Positions 41,436-54,939 are shown, counted from the first letter of the stretch. The stretch is DNA of 64,000 bases from Alligator mississippiensis (GCF_030867095.1 NC_081828.1:220503978-220567977), one strand, 5' to 3'. Notes: a model not told the origin generated them from the sequence alone. Program-made: numbers and translations.

Positions 41436-44400
41436 GCATGAGCAGGGTGACGAGCTGCGTCATGGAGGGCTCAGGGTCTCTGCACTGCTGAAGTTGGCAG
41501 AACCAGTTACGCACAAGCAGCCTTCAGCTGGTGATCTTTCCCTAGCTGCCTTGGTAGACACCTGCCCAAGACGGAGCTGGCCGGGTCAGGATTCCCAGCG
41601 TCTGAGGTGGCTGCTCTCCCAGCTCAGCTGGGCTCAGCATTGGGGAGGAGTGGCTGACGGCCTTTCCACACCACCTGAACCCGGCTACGCCACCCCTGCC
41701 TGTTCCCTGAAGCATAGAGCTGCTGCTGGCAGGGACCTCTGGACCCCTTAGTCCTAACACTACACAACACCCCTGCTGCACAGCTACAAAGCCCATTGCC
41801 CAAAGGCACCAGAGCCTCTAAAACTGCCCCAGGAGGAGCAGGGGGCTGGGGCTGGCAGTGTCCCGCTACTGCAGGAATGGTAGAAAAAGGGTTACCAGGC
41901 AAGTTTCTCCTCTTTGGCTTCTTCCCTCCTCCCCTCCGGCTGCCTCTCTCCCGCGCAGTTCTTGCTGCCCTGCCTCTGCTCCCTTGTAGCTTAGCCAGCA
42001 GGGCGGGCCCAGGGCAGTACCCTGGTGCACCTGCATCACCCTTTGATCCCCGCTCCTCCAAATTGTAAAACCAGCTGCCTGGCAGTGGCAGCACTTCCAG
42101 TCAGGCAGCGCTGAGGGAGTCGCTTGACTTGATGGCTCATTTTAATTTTCACCTGTTCCCTTCTACACTCTCCAATCCACGGATGTTAACGACCCACTCT
42201 TCTTTTTAATGGTCTGGGTGGTCCACCAGCGAAGCTCTTTGTTCTGCCATCCTGCTGTCTGCTGGCTGGTCCTGGTCATGAAGCTCCTCTTTCACAGCCC
42301 TGCAGGTTGCTTTTAACTCATTCCAATAAAGTGATATTTGTTTTAGCTTCAATCTTAAACTGAATCACACAGCCCTATTACTGAAGTTTCTAGTTTATTT
42401 TTAATGAGAGAACTGCGTGTTGTTTTATATGTGATGAGGCATCTCACCATCTGTACCCCTTCCCAAAATTCTGGATCTGCCCAGGCTCAGACACACTTCC
42501 CCACATGCCAGGATGCTTGTGCCGTGCTGCTGGGACAGTGCCATGGTGTAGTACAAGGAGAGCGGGGCTGGTACATGGTTGCCTGTGCCTGCGACCTGGG
42601 GTGTCAGCTGTGGAGGGGACCCACCAGCCAAACGCGGAGGACAGAGTGGCCCTCAGAGCTGCCAGCGCCTCACTAGTGGAGGCAGTAGCATACCAAGGCA
42701 CCTGGGCCAAGAAGAGCTCTGGGACCCTGCAGTCACTGGCCTTAGGGGAAATGGTGCCTTGGGTGGACTTGTATTTTGGTGCCCCCCCACGCCCGGGCAC
42801 ACCTGCTAGCCCCAGCACCCTCCTCCCCAAGTCAGCAGTGCAGCAGGCAGGCAGGGGCGTGAGGGCACAGTCTGGCAGGGAGGCAGAGCGGCACCGTGGG
42901 ACAGGCAGGCAGGTGAGCAGTCACCGCTGCTGCCCATATTGCCTGGTCTGGCTCCTGGGCAGCAGCTGGGGGGGGCGGGGGGGTGAGCTGGGCACCACCT
43001 CTCCTGCCTGGGGGGGGGATCACCTGGGTTGGGCTGGAGTCGGGAGCACTGCTGTGAGTGCAGGCTGCTCACGTGTGTGCATTCAACTTTGTGGGTTTAG
43101 TCCTCCCCTGACCACAGTGCCCACCCATAAGGCTGGCTCTGCCTGCAGCAATGCTGCCCTCAGCCTTGCAAATGCCCCCTTGGGGCTAGCTCCCAAACAG
43201 ACACAAGGCCTTGCATGGTATGTGCACCAAGGGCAGCCTGGGCTGGAGGAAAAGGCCTCGGACTCCCACAGCTGCTTGCTGGGGACCAGCAGGCTCAAGG
43301 ACTTCCCCTCCCCGCCACCTCTGCATGCCTGGAGGCCAGCTGAGCAAAGGATGCTGCGCGGAGTCCTGGAGGTGCTGCCCGGCAGGAAGCCCTACCGAGC
43401 CCGTCGTGCCGCGTGATGGGGGAGGCAGAGGGGAGCGCAGGGCTTGGTGGGTGGCATGACCTGGGATACGATTAGTGGGTCCAAGAGTCTGATGGAGAAG
43501 TCTGCACCCTCCAGCTCCTGCTCTGGGCATGCTTGGCTCACACGCTCGCTCTCGGGAGCTCCTCCTGCAGCAGTGCCCAGCGCTCTCTCCCCAGGCCTGC
43601 CTGCACTGTCTCCTGCTAAAGGCTCCTCTGCCCGAGGCAGGCATCTCTCTGCTGAGGGCTGTCCGAGCCCACAGTGCCTGCATCCTGCTCCCGGCTCGGA
43701 CACAGGGACGCAGCGGCCTTGGGGGGCTCCCCAGGAATGCCTCCTGCCTGCTCCTCTGTCTGTCTGTCAGGCAGGGCTGGCGGCAGCACGTTCTCCCACG
43801 CGCCTGCTGCTTTTGTCACAGGCTTCTGCCCCCAGCCATGCCCGATGCCAGCAGTGCCCTGACCGAGCCTTCGGCAGGGTCCTGTCCCAGCCACGAGGCC
43901 ACTGCTGCCACATACCCGCACCACTGCATTGGTGCAGGGAAAGGCCACAGGTGCTGGAGGGGGAGCGAGATCCCTGCTGGACACTGGAAGGCTGCAGCGG
44001 AGCTGGGCGCAGTCTAGGCCCAAGCCTCAGCCCTCTGCCCAGAGGCGCGTCCTCCCCCTCCACAGAGCGACGTAGTCACCGTGGCTCACACCTGCCCCTC
44101 CTCATGCACCAGCCCAACCCTGGGCAATTGAGACTGGAGAGGAGGTGAATTGGGGTAAGGAGCTGACCCTGGCACGCAGCAGTTCCTCTTGCTCAGCAGC
44201 TCCCCAGGGTGTCCGGGCCTTGCTGCTGGGGAGATGGGTGCGATGGATCTGCATGGCATGATCCGGGGCAGGGTTAAATGCTCTGGGGGGTCCGGCCAGG
44301 CCCACATCTCTGCAGCCCCCACACCCTCTGTGGCCTTGGTGCCCAAGCCGCTGGCCTGGCATCATGGGCGCGTGGCCGTGCGGTTGCCTGGGTTGAAGCT
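41436..44400. other. No gene recognised; GC-rich unique sequence
   Basis: Several open frames of 100-300 codons exist (for example at 42505-43416), but their translations are Pro/Gly/Ala-rich without domains and both strands are open alike. I see no pair of convincing splice sites. Runs of C or G occur at 42784 and 42970-43018. Confidence 0.4.
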
Positions 44401-44798
44401 CGTGGGCGCTGGACTCGCCCTGGCTGAGTCGTGGCAAACGCTGCAGCTTCCCCGACAGTCGCTCGAGGCTGCCGGAGCTGGGCCCGGGGCGGCCGCGGCG
44501 CACGGGGCAGCCTTGGGGCTCCGGACCCGGGCCCGGGCCCTGCAGCGGAGCCCGGCTGCTCCCCGAGAGCCGCCCCGCACGCGCAGCCCCGCGGCCCCGC
44601 TTCGCCCTGGGCCAGCACCAGAGCCCCACTGCAGCCAGACCCGGGCGCGGGAGCAGCCTGGGGGACACGGGGCGACGGCGGGGCAGGGCTGACGCCGCGT
44701 GCCCCCCCGGGAGCCGTGCCCAGCGGGCTGGGTGCCGGGTGCTCGGCGCGGCCGCCGGGGGGGCGGGGGTTGCAGGCGGCGCGGGGCTGCCCCGTGCA

Positions 44799-44910
44799 TG
44801 CACACGCGGACACACACACATGCGCGCGCAGGTGCACACGCACACACACACACACACACAGACGCGCGCAGACACGCGCACAGGTGCAGGCGCGCGCAGG
44901 CGCGCGCACG
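44799..44910. repeat. Alternating CA/CG tract (Z-DNA prone)
   Basis: Nearly continuous purine-pyrimidine alternation: cacacgcggacacacacac, atgcgcgcgcagg, (ac)n and gacgcgcgcagacacgcgca. Such CA/CG mixtures are known to adopt Z-DNA under negative supercoiling. Confidence 0.75.
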
Positions 44911-45097
44911 GGGCGGGGGTCGGGGCCGGGCGGCGGCGGCGGCTCTCTGCAGACGCTCCGGCCGCTCCGCTCGTCCCGTCCCGTCCCGTCCCGTCCCGTC
45001 TGTCCGACCGCAGCGCGCGGGCGCCGGCCCGGCCCGGCCCGGCCCGACCCGACCCGACCCGGAGCGGCGGCCCCTGCGGCGCGGCGCGGAGCGGAGC

Positions 45098-45109
45098 ATG
45101 GCCGGGACG
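45098..45109 (+). CDS. Putative first coding exon (MAGT...) of unidentified gene
   Basis: ATG in strong Kozak context (A at -3, G at +4; gagcATGG) followed by GCC GGG ACG and a donor gtgagc at 45110, at the end of a CpG island. This gives Met-Ala-Gly-Thr with the first intron in phase 0. Many vertebrate genes start this way. I could not find a convincing second exon in the following 19 kb: candidates with acceptors encoding hydrophobic segments (51739-51780, VLVVPLSLGFLWG; 52139-52210, GCFASIVLCLHLYFPMPLA) are weak. The gene identity is unknown. Confidence 0.45.
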
Positions 45110-48100
45110 GTGAGCGCGGGCGGGAGGCGGGATCCGGGCGCGGCTGCAGCTCGTGCCCCAGCCCCGGCCCGGCCCGGCCCGGCCCGGGACCCTCGCGCCC
45201 GCGGCAGGTGCGGGCAGGAGCTGCCGGCGCTGGGACGGGGCCCCCGCGGACCCGGCTCCTTTGCCCCCGCACGGCGCCCATTTGCTTCCCCCGCAGCCCC
45301 ATCGCCCCTGCCCGGGCATCCCCCTGCCCCCCCACACACACACAGTGTTGTCTCCCCCCGAACCCTGCCCGTGTCCCCCCTGCCGCCATGCCCGCCCCAT
45401 CCATCTGCTCCACTGCTCGCTGCCTGCCTCCTCCTCGCAGCGCTCACCCCGCCTGCGCCCGGGGCCCGCGGCCGAGCTGCCCCCGCGCCCGCGAGCCAGG
45501 CCAAGGCTGGCCAGTGTGCCATGCCCCGCGCGCCCGGCACTGCCCTGCCCTGCCCTGCCCTGGCCCCCGGCACATGCGACTCCCGTCTTCCTCATCAGCC
45601 TGGTCTGGCACAGGTAGGTCCAACCTGTCAGCTGTGGCCTGGCCCTGGGGGTTACGCGGTCTGTCCGAGGGGTGTCGTGGCACTGGGCCCGGCCGGAGGA
45701 GCCCTGGCAGAGCAGAGCAGCGCTGTCAGCCCCTTTCGCTGGGCTCTGGCCGGTTCTTGGGGCCGTTGCCCCTGCTGCAAGGGGTCCTGACCCAGACCCA
45801 GGCATGGGCACCTGAGGCAGTGGAAGGGGCAGGAGCGTGGCAGGAGAAGCACATCACGGTGCCCTTCTCTCCTTGCACAGAGCCAGCCCAGCCAGGGCCG
45901 GCCAGACGGAGACGGAGCCTTGGCTGGGCACCTGCCGGCATCAGGCCAGTGCTCGCCACCCTGCTCTGCCTGGCTTCGCTGTGCATCCTCCTCTGCCTCC
46001 TGCCCGCCGCCTCCACCGAGCCCTCTGCTTTGCTTCTGCCCGCTGGGATCTGCCAGGCAGCTCGGCCGGTGCGTGCTCTCTGTCGCTGGCTCTCTCTGCC
46101 CCGCAGCTGGAAGGGCCCTCGTGTCCCTCAGCCTGCTGAGTTGGTGGCTGCTGGTGCTGAGGGTGGCAGAGGGCAGGGTGGGCAGCACCTTAGAGACCGA
46201 CTGGCTCCAAAGCAGCAGCCTGCTTTGCTGCATGCTGATGCTGTGAAGCGAGTAGAGGGCCATGCAGTTGACAGCCCGAGACCATGTAGTGTAGATGCTA
46301 TTCCCTTTGATTTTAAGAATAGAAGGGGCGGCGATGACCGTGCAGCCTGGCCTCCTATGTGCCCCGTGGTTGGGCTCCTGCCCATTGCTGCTGGTGACCG
46401 GCTCTTCCAGGCAGAGGCGTCCTGTCTTGGCGCTCACTCCAAGGAACAGGGAACCTGTCGCATCTTTGGATCGGGTCTTGTCACCAGAGAAAACAGTGCC
46501 TTGTTTCTAGTCTGCGCCTGTCCTGTTGGAGGCTTCAGCCCTGGGCTCCTCAGGTGCGAAGCTCCCTGTTGCCACCTGATCTGTTCGCATGGGTGCAGTG
46601 GAGTTGGCTCACAGATGCTGAGGCTGGCAGGGATCCCGTAGCCCATCCTGTCACTCCTGGGGCCTCACACAGGTGGGATACTCACCCAGTGACTTCCGTC
46701 CAGCCCAGCCTGCAGCTGTGAGAAGAGCATTGATCCTGGCCTTCAGCCTGGTGAGCGGGGCTTGGATGAGAGCACGCTGGGACAGGTGCAGCCCAGGTGC
46801 GAGGGTGTGATCCTGGAAGACAGGAGGGAGCAGTGTGAAGAGGAGGGCAGTGGGCTGCGTCCACCTGTGCTGTTATTTCCACTCCAGTTTGCTCTTCATA
46901 GGCCAGGGGATGTTACTTCCTCTGGCAACTGGTGCAGCATGTTGCTGCCTCCTGCCCCTTGCCCTTTCCAGGGAGGGGCCTGCCTTGTCTTTGCAATCCC
47001 AGGTCTTCCTTGTGGTTGCTCCTGTTGTTGTCACTTTGCTAGACCAGCAGCACGTGCCCTGCACTGGCTAATGGCTTCTGGTCATCAAGACACTGATGCT
47101 ACCCCAGGATGCAACCTTCTGCTACAGCCTTGCAAGCGGTGCGGACCCGTGGCCTTTCCGTGCAGATGAAATGCTTCTAACAAGGGTGCGTTCCAAAGTC
47201 TGCGCGGGGGTCCGGGGAGCTTCCGGGTGGAGCTGAGGTGTGGGCCGCATCTGTGAAAGCTCTGGATGTTTTGGGACATGCCTCTCTCCGAGCAAGGTCT
47301 GCTGCTGTTGCTGGAGCCACCCCACTGCCCCCTCGTGTGAATGGAGGGGAGCAGGAGGTCTGGGTGGAAAGAGGCACAGAGATAGGTGCCTGTAGGCAGG
47401 GGGAGGCCTGTTGGCTGGCACACTCGCTCCACGTGCATTTAATTGGTGCCCAAGGCCCATAGCCCTGAACACAGACACTTTAGCCAGGCCCAAGGAGTTA
47501 TAGGGAACAACCTGGTCTTCCCAGCCTGGACTGGAAATGTTTGTGTTAGTCTCCAGAAACCATTTGGATCTGCACCCGGCCTGGGGACTGTCCGTCTCTT
47601 CTCATGGGGAAGCAAGGTGCTCAAAAAGTGCCTGTGTGTGCGCCTGTGCACTTCCAGCTGGGAGACCTGTGGGCTGTGTGCAGTTGTCTCTGGGATTTAG
47701 TAACTGAGCACTAGGACCAGGCTGGTGGCTGCCCTGGCCTCAGGGCCCTGCTGTTCACAGGGATGCTGTTGGGTGCTCGGTGGGTAGGAAGCATGGGGCC
47801 GCTGCAAGCGTGCACGGCTGTGTGGAAGGGCCCGGAGCAAGTGGTGGGAGCAGGGGAAGGTTGTCTGCTCTAACTGCTGCGATCATTCCTGGGCTTGGAC
47901 ACAGGCCAGCTGTGCCTGGTTCAGAATAACGTGGCTGTGATGGTCTGCCTGACCTGTCGCTCTGTCTGGGCTCCTCTCCTTCCAATCCATCTCATAGCTC
48001 CTTCTTCCCTAAGATGCCCAACAAACTTCCTGTCCTCGCCTTGCTGGCATGACAGGCCTGGCTGTTGAGCCATCCTACTGTCTTCCCATGCCTTGGGTCT

Positions 48101-51100
48101 TGGCCTTTGCCAGGCAATGGCTGAGGCCCCAGGACAGATTTCCTCCTTATTTGTCATGTCTCAGTCTCTCGTTTGTTAAGCAAAGCCTTTGGCTGAGCTT
48201 GCAGACAGGTTTCGTTGTAAAGGGGCTGTTTGCAGATGCTTCTGCCTTCACTGGCTATGATGCTTTACTCTGAAATCTGCCATGTTTGGTTCCTGCCTGG
48301 GTGTGAATTTTGTTAACATTTGAGTGAAAATCATCCGGCTCCTTTTAGGAAGGAAGATGGTGAGGAGGAGATGCGTTGAGCTTGTATAAGAACGTGGTTC
48401 CTGTCTGATGCAGAGCTTTGGCGCGCTGCGGGAAGCGGTGGTAGGTCGATGCTTGGCAGGAAAGCAATCCCTAGATTGTACACATGCCTTCTGCGGTCTG
48501 ATGGCAACTGGACCCAATCTGGTGATGATACTGGGTATAAAAGCCCTATTTTGCACCTTGTACATTCTGTTAGACTGCCATTCTCCAGCAGCACATACAT
48601 GGCAGGAGGAGACAGAGTAAAATCCTTCCCTGTTAGGGTGGTGTCAGGATGGAGAAGCCGAGTTGCATCTGCAACTGTTGGTTCACAGGGAATGGTCTGT
48701 AAAGTCAGACCCGTGCTCCAGCTAGCTCACTTCTCTGTACTAGCCGTGGTCAGGACCAGTTGCTGCAGAGGAAGATGCACAGTCGGTGATTACTCATAGC
48801 TCTGTGGAGTTTAAGGCTGGAAGGGATCTTGAGATTGTCCAGCCTGGTCTCCTGCCTGTCTCAGGCAACTGCACCCCACCCTGCCACCCAAGCACAGAGC
48901 CCAGGCTCCTGCCTGGCACCCACTTCCATGGTTTGCCTCCGTGGCTGTTGAAAACAGGCACCGTATTGCAAAGAGCTTGTCTGTGCTGCTGCCTCAGTGT
49001 CAAGCCGTGGCTGGGGTGGGTTGTGCCTGGGGTTGTAACCGCACAGCTGTACCTGGTCGGGGTTGGGGGGTTGCACTTCTAGCCAGTGCAGCTCTGCAGA
49101 CCTGGCACGGCTGGAGGCAGCCTGGCTGCAGCTGCCAGCCATTGGTTCTGGCGCTGCCTCTACGCCACTGTTCCTGCCTGAATGTCCCTGGGCCCCATCA
49201 CTGCTCTCTCGTAAACTGAACGGATTGAATGCGTTTTGAGTCTCTTGCCATCAGTCTTTTTCTCCAGCTATTTTTATCTCTCTTCTCCTTCCCCAGTTTT
49301 CAGCATCCCTGCCCCAGCCTGGGCCCCGGGGCAGGTGGCTGCATCACAGCATTAGTTTTACAAGTGCTGTCTGCGTGCAGAGAGAACCACCCTCCACATC
49401 CTGCTCCCCCTTTGCCTGTCCAAGGGTTGCAGCGTGACCCCTTTTGCCACAGCAGCACGTGGGTGGCTCCTGTGGAGCTGTTTGCTATGACCCCCGGGTC
49501 CTTGTGGGAGTTGCTGCTCGCCAGGACCCTCCCCAATCTGTAGCGATGCTCCTGGTGCCTGCAGCTTGGACTGAGGAGCAGGAGGGCTAGTCCCAGCCCC
49601 TGCAGAGCCTCGCTGCAGCTGCCCCATGCCTTGGCAGTTCCTGTTTGAGACATGTCAGCCTGTCCGTTCCCTCTCCATCATGCGGGGGGCTGATTCTTGG
49701 ACTAGAAGGCCAAACGAGCCAGGCCACAGGCCTTGTGACAGCAGTCAGAAGTGCCCTTGCCTTCGTGATGGGACAGGCTGCCTGCTGGAGAGGTTTCCAG
49801 TGAGCTCCCAGTAGTAAGAGCGGCAGTTCCCAAGCCAGGGGTGGTGAGTCCCACGGGTGTTCACCTGCAGGTGTGGGGCTTGCAAAGGGAAGGGGGAGTC
49901 GTGCCTGAAGGAGTTGGGAGCTGCTGAGCCACGGCCTGGCTTTGGGGGCAGGTGGGTGTTGATTGCCTTTCTGACCCTCCTCTCTGTCCTGCTGCTGCTT
50001 GCTGGGATGGGTCTGTGACGTGGCAATGTCTGTTCCTTTGAGTCCTGCCAGGCTCCGGTGTCCCGTGGCAGCACAGTCCACAGGCCAGCTGCGTCACGAG
50101 ATTCACTTTGGAATTTGCTGGTTTTCCATCTTGTTAGCTGTCCCCTTCCCTGAGGCCACGTGAGTCCGAGCCTCTGCCTTCCTCTCCGTGCCTGCCCCCA
50201 TCCGGTGCGTCCTTCCCCTCCTCCTCCTCCTCTCCCCTTGAGGTAAGCCACCCTGATCTCTTCAGCCTCTTGATGCGAGGGCAGCCAGCACTGCCCCTGC
50301 TGATCCCGGTGCTCATATAACGATGTCCGGATGCTCTCTGAGCTGCCCCGCTCTTGTTCCCAGGCATCCCCGCTGCACCAGGTTCTCGTCACCTTGCCCA
50401 CGCTGCTTATACAAAGCCTGCTTGACATTTAAATAACATACGGCAAGTCTGGCCAACCATGGTGGGGGTGGGAGGTGTCGGGGACGGCTGTCAGGAGATT
50501 TCAGTGCACAGTGGAAGGGGTGAGGATATCGCATCTTTAACACAGGTGTTCTTCATCCAGAACATGGATGTCACCAAAGTTTAGTGGCTGTTAAGAACAA
50601 GACTAGGAACGTTAAACTTAAGTTTCCTGTCCCAGTCCTTCCCCGCTCTTTGTGGTGGGTCCATCTCCTCTTGCGCTCGGGCGCCGGAGGATTCCTGGCT
50701 GTACAGGGCTGCAGCGCTGACCTGTGCGTGGCTGCAGCGTTGGGCTGCAGGAGGGCGGAGCGGAGGAGACTTTTCAGCCACTTTGTTCACCCAAAAGAAG
50801 CAAAAATGCACTCCAGCCCCATTGTCTCTGCCTTTGCCTGTTGCATTTTAGACAGCAACTAAGACAGGACGTGATGGCAGTCTTCAGATATCTGAAGGGC
50901 TGCCACAGAGAAGAGGGAGGACACCTTTTCTCCATTGCTGAATAGCGAAGCATAGGAAGTGGCTTGAAGTTGCAGCAGCATAGGTTTAGATGGGATCTCA
51001 GGAAGAACGTCTTCACTGTCAGCAGGGAGGCCGTGGGATAGACACCCAGGGAAGCGGTGTGCTCGCTATCGCTGGAGGTGCTCAAAGAGAGACGGGCACT

Positions 51101-53080
51101 GGTCAAGAGCAGCAAGGTGTAGAGCGTGCCGTGAAGTCCAGGAAACCCCCACCCGTGTGTCGCCTGGGGACTGAGGAGAGCTCAGCAGCCCAGAGCAGGT
51201 GGATGTAAAGGACGGCGCTCAGCGGCAGGAGCGTGAAGCAGAGCTCCACGGTGGGCTCCGTGACGGAGAAAGGTGAGAGCAGCAGGGCATGTTTATGCTG
51301 GGGACAGGATGGCAAAAAGGGGAGTCCTGCTGCACGGAGATGTGTCCGTGTCCCCTGGCTGCAGAGCAGAGGGTGTTTGGTGTTTCTCAGGCTTCTGGGC
51401 ATTGCTGGTTGTATCTTGGGGCCAGGAAGGACATTTTCCCCCCTGCTCTTGCTGTGGCTGTTGAGAGTTTTGTCACCTTCCTCAGAGGCGCTGGGTGTTG
51501 GCTGCAGCCCAGGCTGGGGCTGGGGCTGGGCTGTGCCAATGCTTCTGCTGCCACCAACCCCGCAGGGTCTTGCCCCTGCACTCAGGCTCAGCCCAATACT
51601 CAGCACTAGGGACAGGAAGGGATTTCCCACCGGTCACACTGGTCTGGACTGGGGGGCATTGCCCTGTGGTAGGGGCACGGCCCTTTTCCTCTGATCTCAT
51701 GAGCATATTAACCATTCCCGTCCTTGCCGTGGCAGGTGCTGGTCGTGCCTTTGTCCCTCGGCTTCCTCTGGGGTGCTCAAAGCGTGTTCTTGATGTGTCA
51801 GGCCTTGTGCACAAGGGGTGTTCCTGGAGGCTTTCAGAGCAGGTCAGACAAACCCTTGTCTGGGGTGGCTCGGGCAGGGTGGTTCTGCCCTGAGCAGGGG
51901 CTGGACTAGACGTGACGTCCTGGTGGCCTGGAGGGTTTTCCCGTGGGACCTTGCTGTGTTTGCTGACCTGCCCGTGCTGGCGCCCCTGTTTGACCTGCAG
52001 CTGGCTGCCCGCTCCAATGGCATCGCCCTGCGCGTATGGACCAGATCCTGGCTCCCGCTGCCCTCTTCAAGCTGCATGTGCTGCAGAGGCTGGTTCACTC
52101 CACATAGCCTAGCCTGTCCCACGCCCGTTCCCCCATAGGGCTCTGCCCCATCCCCTTCCCGGGGTGTTTTGCCTCCATCGTGCTCTGCCTGCACCTCTAC
52201 TTCCCGATGCCCCTGGCGTCCAGTGAGTGCATGGTGTGAGGGCATGTGTGGCTCGGGGCAGCTATGGGGTGGTGTGTGGGTCCATGAGGCTGTGATGGGG
52301 CACATAGCAGTAGATGGGGCATGATGGGAAATCTGGATGGGGGATGAAGACACAAGAGCCAGCTGGAGCACACATGAGGTGTCAGACCTGGAGGGGAGGA
52401 TTGAGCAGCTGGTTCCCCCTCCCCAGGGCACATCCTGCTCCCCAGCCCCTCCTGGACACAGCTGATCTGCTCCCTGGGAGCGGCTGCGTGGTGCCCCCGA
52501 TGAGGCAGGGTCTGCGGGTTGGGGTGGGGGGGATGGACCAGTGCCTCCTGGTGCTCTCGGGCCTTGGCGGGGCTCCCTCTCGGCCCCTGACGAGACCGGA
52601 GCGCTCAGGTTCAGCAGGGGCACAGGAACGTGCAGAATGGGTGACCTTGCCCCGGCTGTGGCTCCCAGCCAGTCCTGGGCTCGTGTCCTGCTTTGTGCAC
52701 CCTCTTTCCCTCCAGGAAAGCCACGGTTGTCGTGGGTCGCTGTCACCACCGCCGGCTCTGGTCTGCTGCTGCCCGCAGCTCCTTCTTCCATGCCTGCAGC
52801 ACGTTCCCCGTGGCTCGCCAGGTCCTCTGTGGAGCCAGACAGGCTGCTGCCCTGCCACCTCCTCTTGCTGCGTGACACCTCCTGCCTTCTTGACGAGATA
52901 GTTGAGTCTGACGCGCTGCAGCCTCCTCGCCCCCTTACCCCAGCACTGACTTGGCCGTGACATTGGCTGCTGCTGCCTGTCTCCTTCCGCTGCCTTGGCC
53001 CGATGCCCTCCTGGCCTCCAAACTCCCACTTGCCCCCACACCTCTCCTGCCACTGCCTCGTCTCTTTCCTCCCTTATAGA
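45110..53080 (+). other. Probable intron sequence with old CR1 remnants
   Basis: Pieces recognised: about 46305-46440 (-) and 48805-48960 (-) old CR1 3' ends (ttaaggctggaagggatctt), 50855-51120 (+) old CR1 (cagatatctgaagggctgcc, gatctcaggaagaacgtctt) and 51815-51935 (+) CR1 3' end (ggggctggactagacgtgac). The rest is GC-rich sequence; long open frames there lack protein similarity that I can recognise. Confidence 0.5.
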
Positions 53081-53084
53081 TTCA

Positions 53085-54065
53085 TAGATGTTAGGGTTGG
53101 AAGGGACCTCAATAGATCATCGAGTCCGACCCCCTGCATAGGCAGGAAAGAGTGCTGGGTCTAGATGACCCCAGCTAGATACTCATCTAACCTCCTTTTG
53201 AAGACCCCCAGGGTAGGGGAGAGCACCACCTCCCTTGGGAGCCCGTTCCAGACCTTGGCCACTCGAACTATGAAGAAGTTCTTCCTAATGTCCAGTCTAA
53301 ATCTGCTCTCTGCTAGCTTGTGGCCATTATTTCTTGCAACCCCCAGGGGCGCCTTGGTGAATAAATACTCACCAATTCCCTTCTGTGCCCCCGTGATGAA
53401 CTTATAGGCAGCCACAAGGTCGCCTCTCAACCTTCTCTTGCGGAGGCTGAAAAGGTCCAGTTTCTCTAGTCTCTCCTCGTAGGGCTTGGTCTGCAGGCCC
53501 TTGACCATACGAGTGGCCCTTCTCTGGACCCTCTCCAGGTTATCCGCATCCCTCTTGAATTGCGGCGCCCAGAATTGCACGCAGTACTCCAACTGCGGTC
53601 TGACCAGTGCCCGATAGAGGGGAAGTATCACCTCCCTGGACCTATTTGTCATGCATCTGCTGATGCACGATAAAGTGCCATTAGCTTTTCTGATGGCTTC
53701 GTCACACTGCCGGCTCATGTTCAACTTGGAGTCCACTAGGACTCCAAGATCCCTTTCCACTTCCATGCCACCCAGCAGGTCATTCCCTAGGCTGTAGGTG
53801 TGCTGGACATTTTTCCTCCCTAGGTGCAGCACTTTGCATTTCTCCTTGTTGAACTGCATCCTGTTGTTTTCTGCCCACTTGTCCAACCTGTCCAGGTCTG
53901 ATTGCAGCTGTTCCCTGCCCTCCGGCGTGTCCACTTCTCCACAAAGCTTTGTGTCATCTGCAAACTTGGACAGAGTACACTTCACTCCCTCGTTCAAGTC
54001 ACTGATGAAGACATTGAAGAGTATCAGTCCAAGGACCGAGCCCTGCGGGACCCCACTGCCCACAC
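53085..54065 (-). mobile_element. CR1 LINE, young 5'-truncated copy
   Basis: A 300-codon open frame on the minus strand: [39 protein letters not shown] (intact FADD), MQFNKEKCKVLHLGRKNVQH, RDLGVLVDSKLNMSRQC, LVRPQLEYCVQFWAPQ and LDEYLAGVI. The 3' tail is at 53085 (tagattcatagatgttaggg). The same subfamily as 14113-16095, with few differences, so both inserted recently. Confidence 0.95.
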
Positions 54066-54615
54066 CCTTCCTTTCACATGTTTGCTCTTCTTGCCCTGGT
54101 TTCCCTCCTTGTTCTCCTAAAATCCACCCTGCCTCGCATCGAGGCAGGTCTTATTCCTGAGCTCCCCTCCCTACTCTCGCGTGATGGCCCCTGGCAGATA
54201 CGTCCCAGCTCTGCACTGGCAGCTTATGTTCAGGTGGCTCTCTTGTGCCTCCAAAGTCCTGGATCTGCTTCTTTCCAGAAGACAGTCCTGTCCCGTGCAC
54301 ATGACCTGCCTGCCTTGTTTCTTGGCCAGGGACCTCAGACGTGTCTGTGCTAAGACATGCATCATCCGTGCGCGTCGAGCCCTCGGTGGTTCTGCTAGCT
54401 CCTGTCCTGATTGTGGGCTGCTGCCTGGGCTGGGGCAGATGATGTGAGCAGTTGCTTTCTATTTCCTTCCAGATCCTTGTTAACGATACTGAGCAGTGCT
54501 GGGGGCAAGAGCAGGTCCCTGCCGTTCCTCCTTGGGTGACGATCCTCCAGCATGAACCAGAATGAACTGTTGCGGAAAATACAAAGGATGAATTCCAGTA
54601 GGAGCACGTTTTTCA

Positions 54616-54617
<2 letters not shown>

Positions 54618-54651
<34 letters not shown>
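54618..54651. repeat. (GT)n microsatellite
   Basis: About 17 uninterrupted GT dinucleotides. Confidence 0.95.
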
Positions 54652-54654
<3 letters not shown>

Positions 54655-54939
54655 ATCCTTGTACTCAAGGGAATTCACACATCTCTAGAAGATGGGTCTG
54701 GGAACAGAAATTCATAATCCTACTCGACAGTAAAATGCCTGGCCTGAATATAGACAGTGGCTTCATGGCTTGTTCCAGCCTTTCAGACACTGCCAGTCAT
54801 CTCCTTGCACTTCACAGGTAATAACTACCCGCTTCTTGAATGGTCTTCATTGCCACTAACCAGATTTCCTGTTCTACTGCTTTTCCGCTGGCTTATGCTG
54901 GCTCCTGCTTGCCCCTCTTCATTGCCAGGGCAGAGCCCT

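Larger units (their letters stand above)
44440..45200. promoter_or_regulatory. CpG island promoter of unidentified gene
   Basis: Dense CpG and GC boxes, (cccgt)n at 44975-45000 and (ccggc)n followed by (ccgac)n at 45028-45061, ending in the likely first coding exon at 45098. An alternating purine-pyrimidine tract lies at 44799-44910. No TATA box, typical of housekeeping promoters. Confidence 0.65.

Noticed and set aside
45098-45109. Identification of the MAGT first exon as MCM3 (which begins MAGT)
   Set aside because: In MCM3 the first exon continues well beyond these residues, and no matching sequence follows.
44102-46641. Frames of up to 736 codons on both strands
   Set aside because: GC-rich promoter and intron sequence where stop codons are rare; only the short ATG-donor exon at 45098 has splice-site support.
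51103-51240. Minus-strand segment with a membrane-like sequence (TLLPLSAVLYIHLLWAAEL)
   Set aside because: Next to an old CR1, no matching splice partners and no family recognised; hydrophobic runs arise easily in CTG/CTC-rich DNA.
52139-52212. Possible exon with hydrophobic translation between 'cccccatag' and 'cca/gtgagt'
   Set aside because: Splice sites look acceptable but no neighbouring exon in phase and no recognisable family; left as a weak candidate only.
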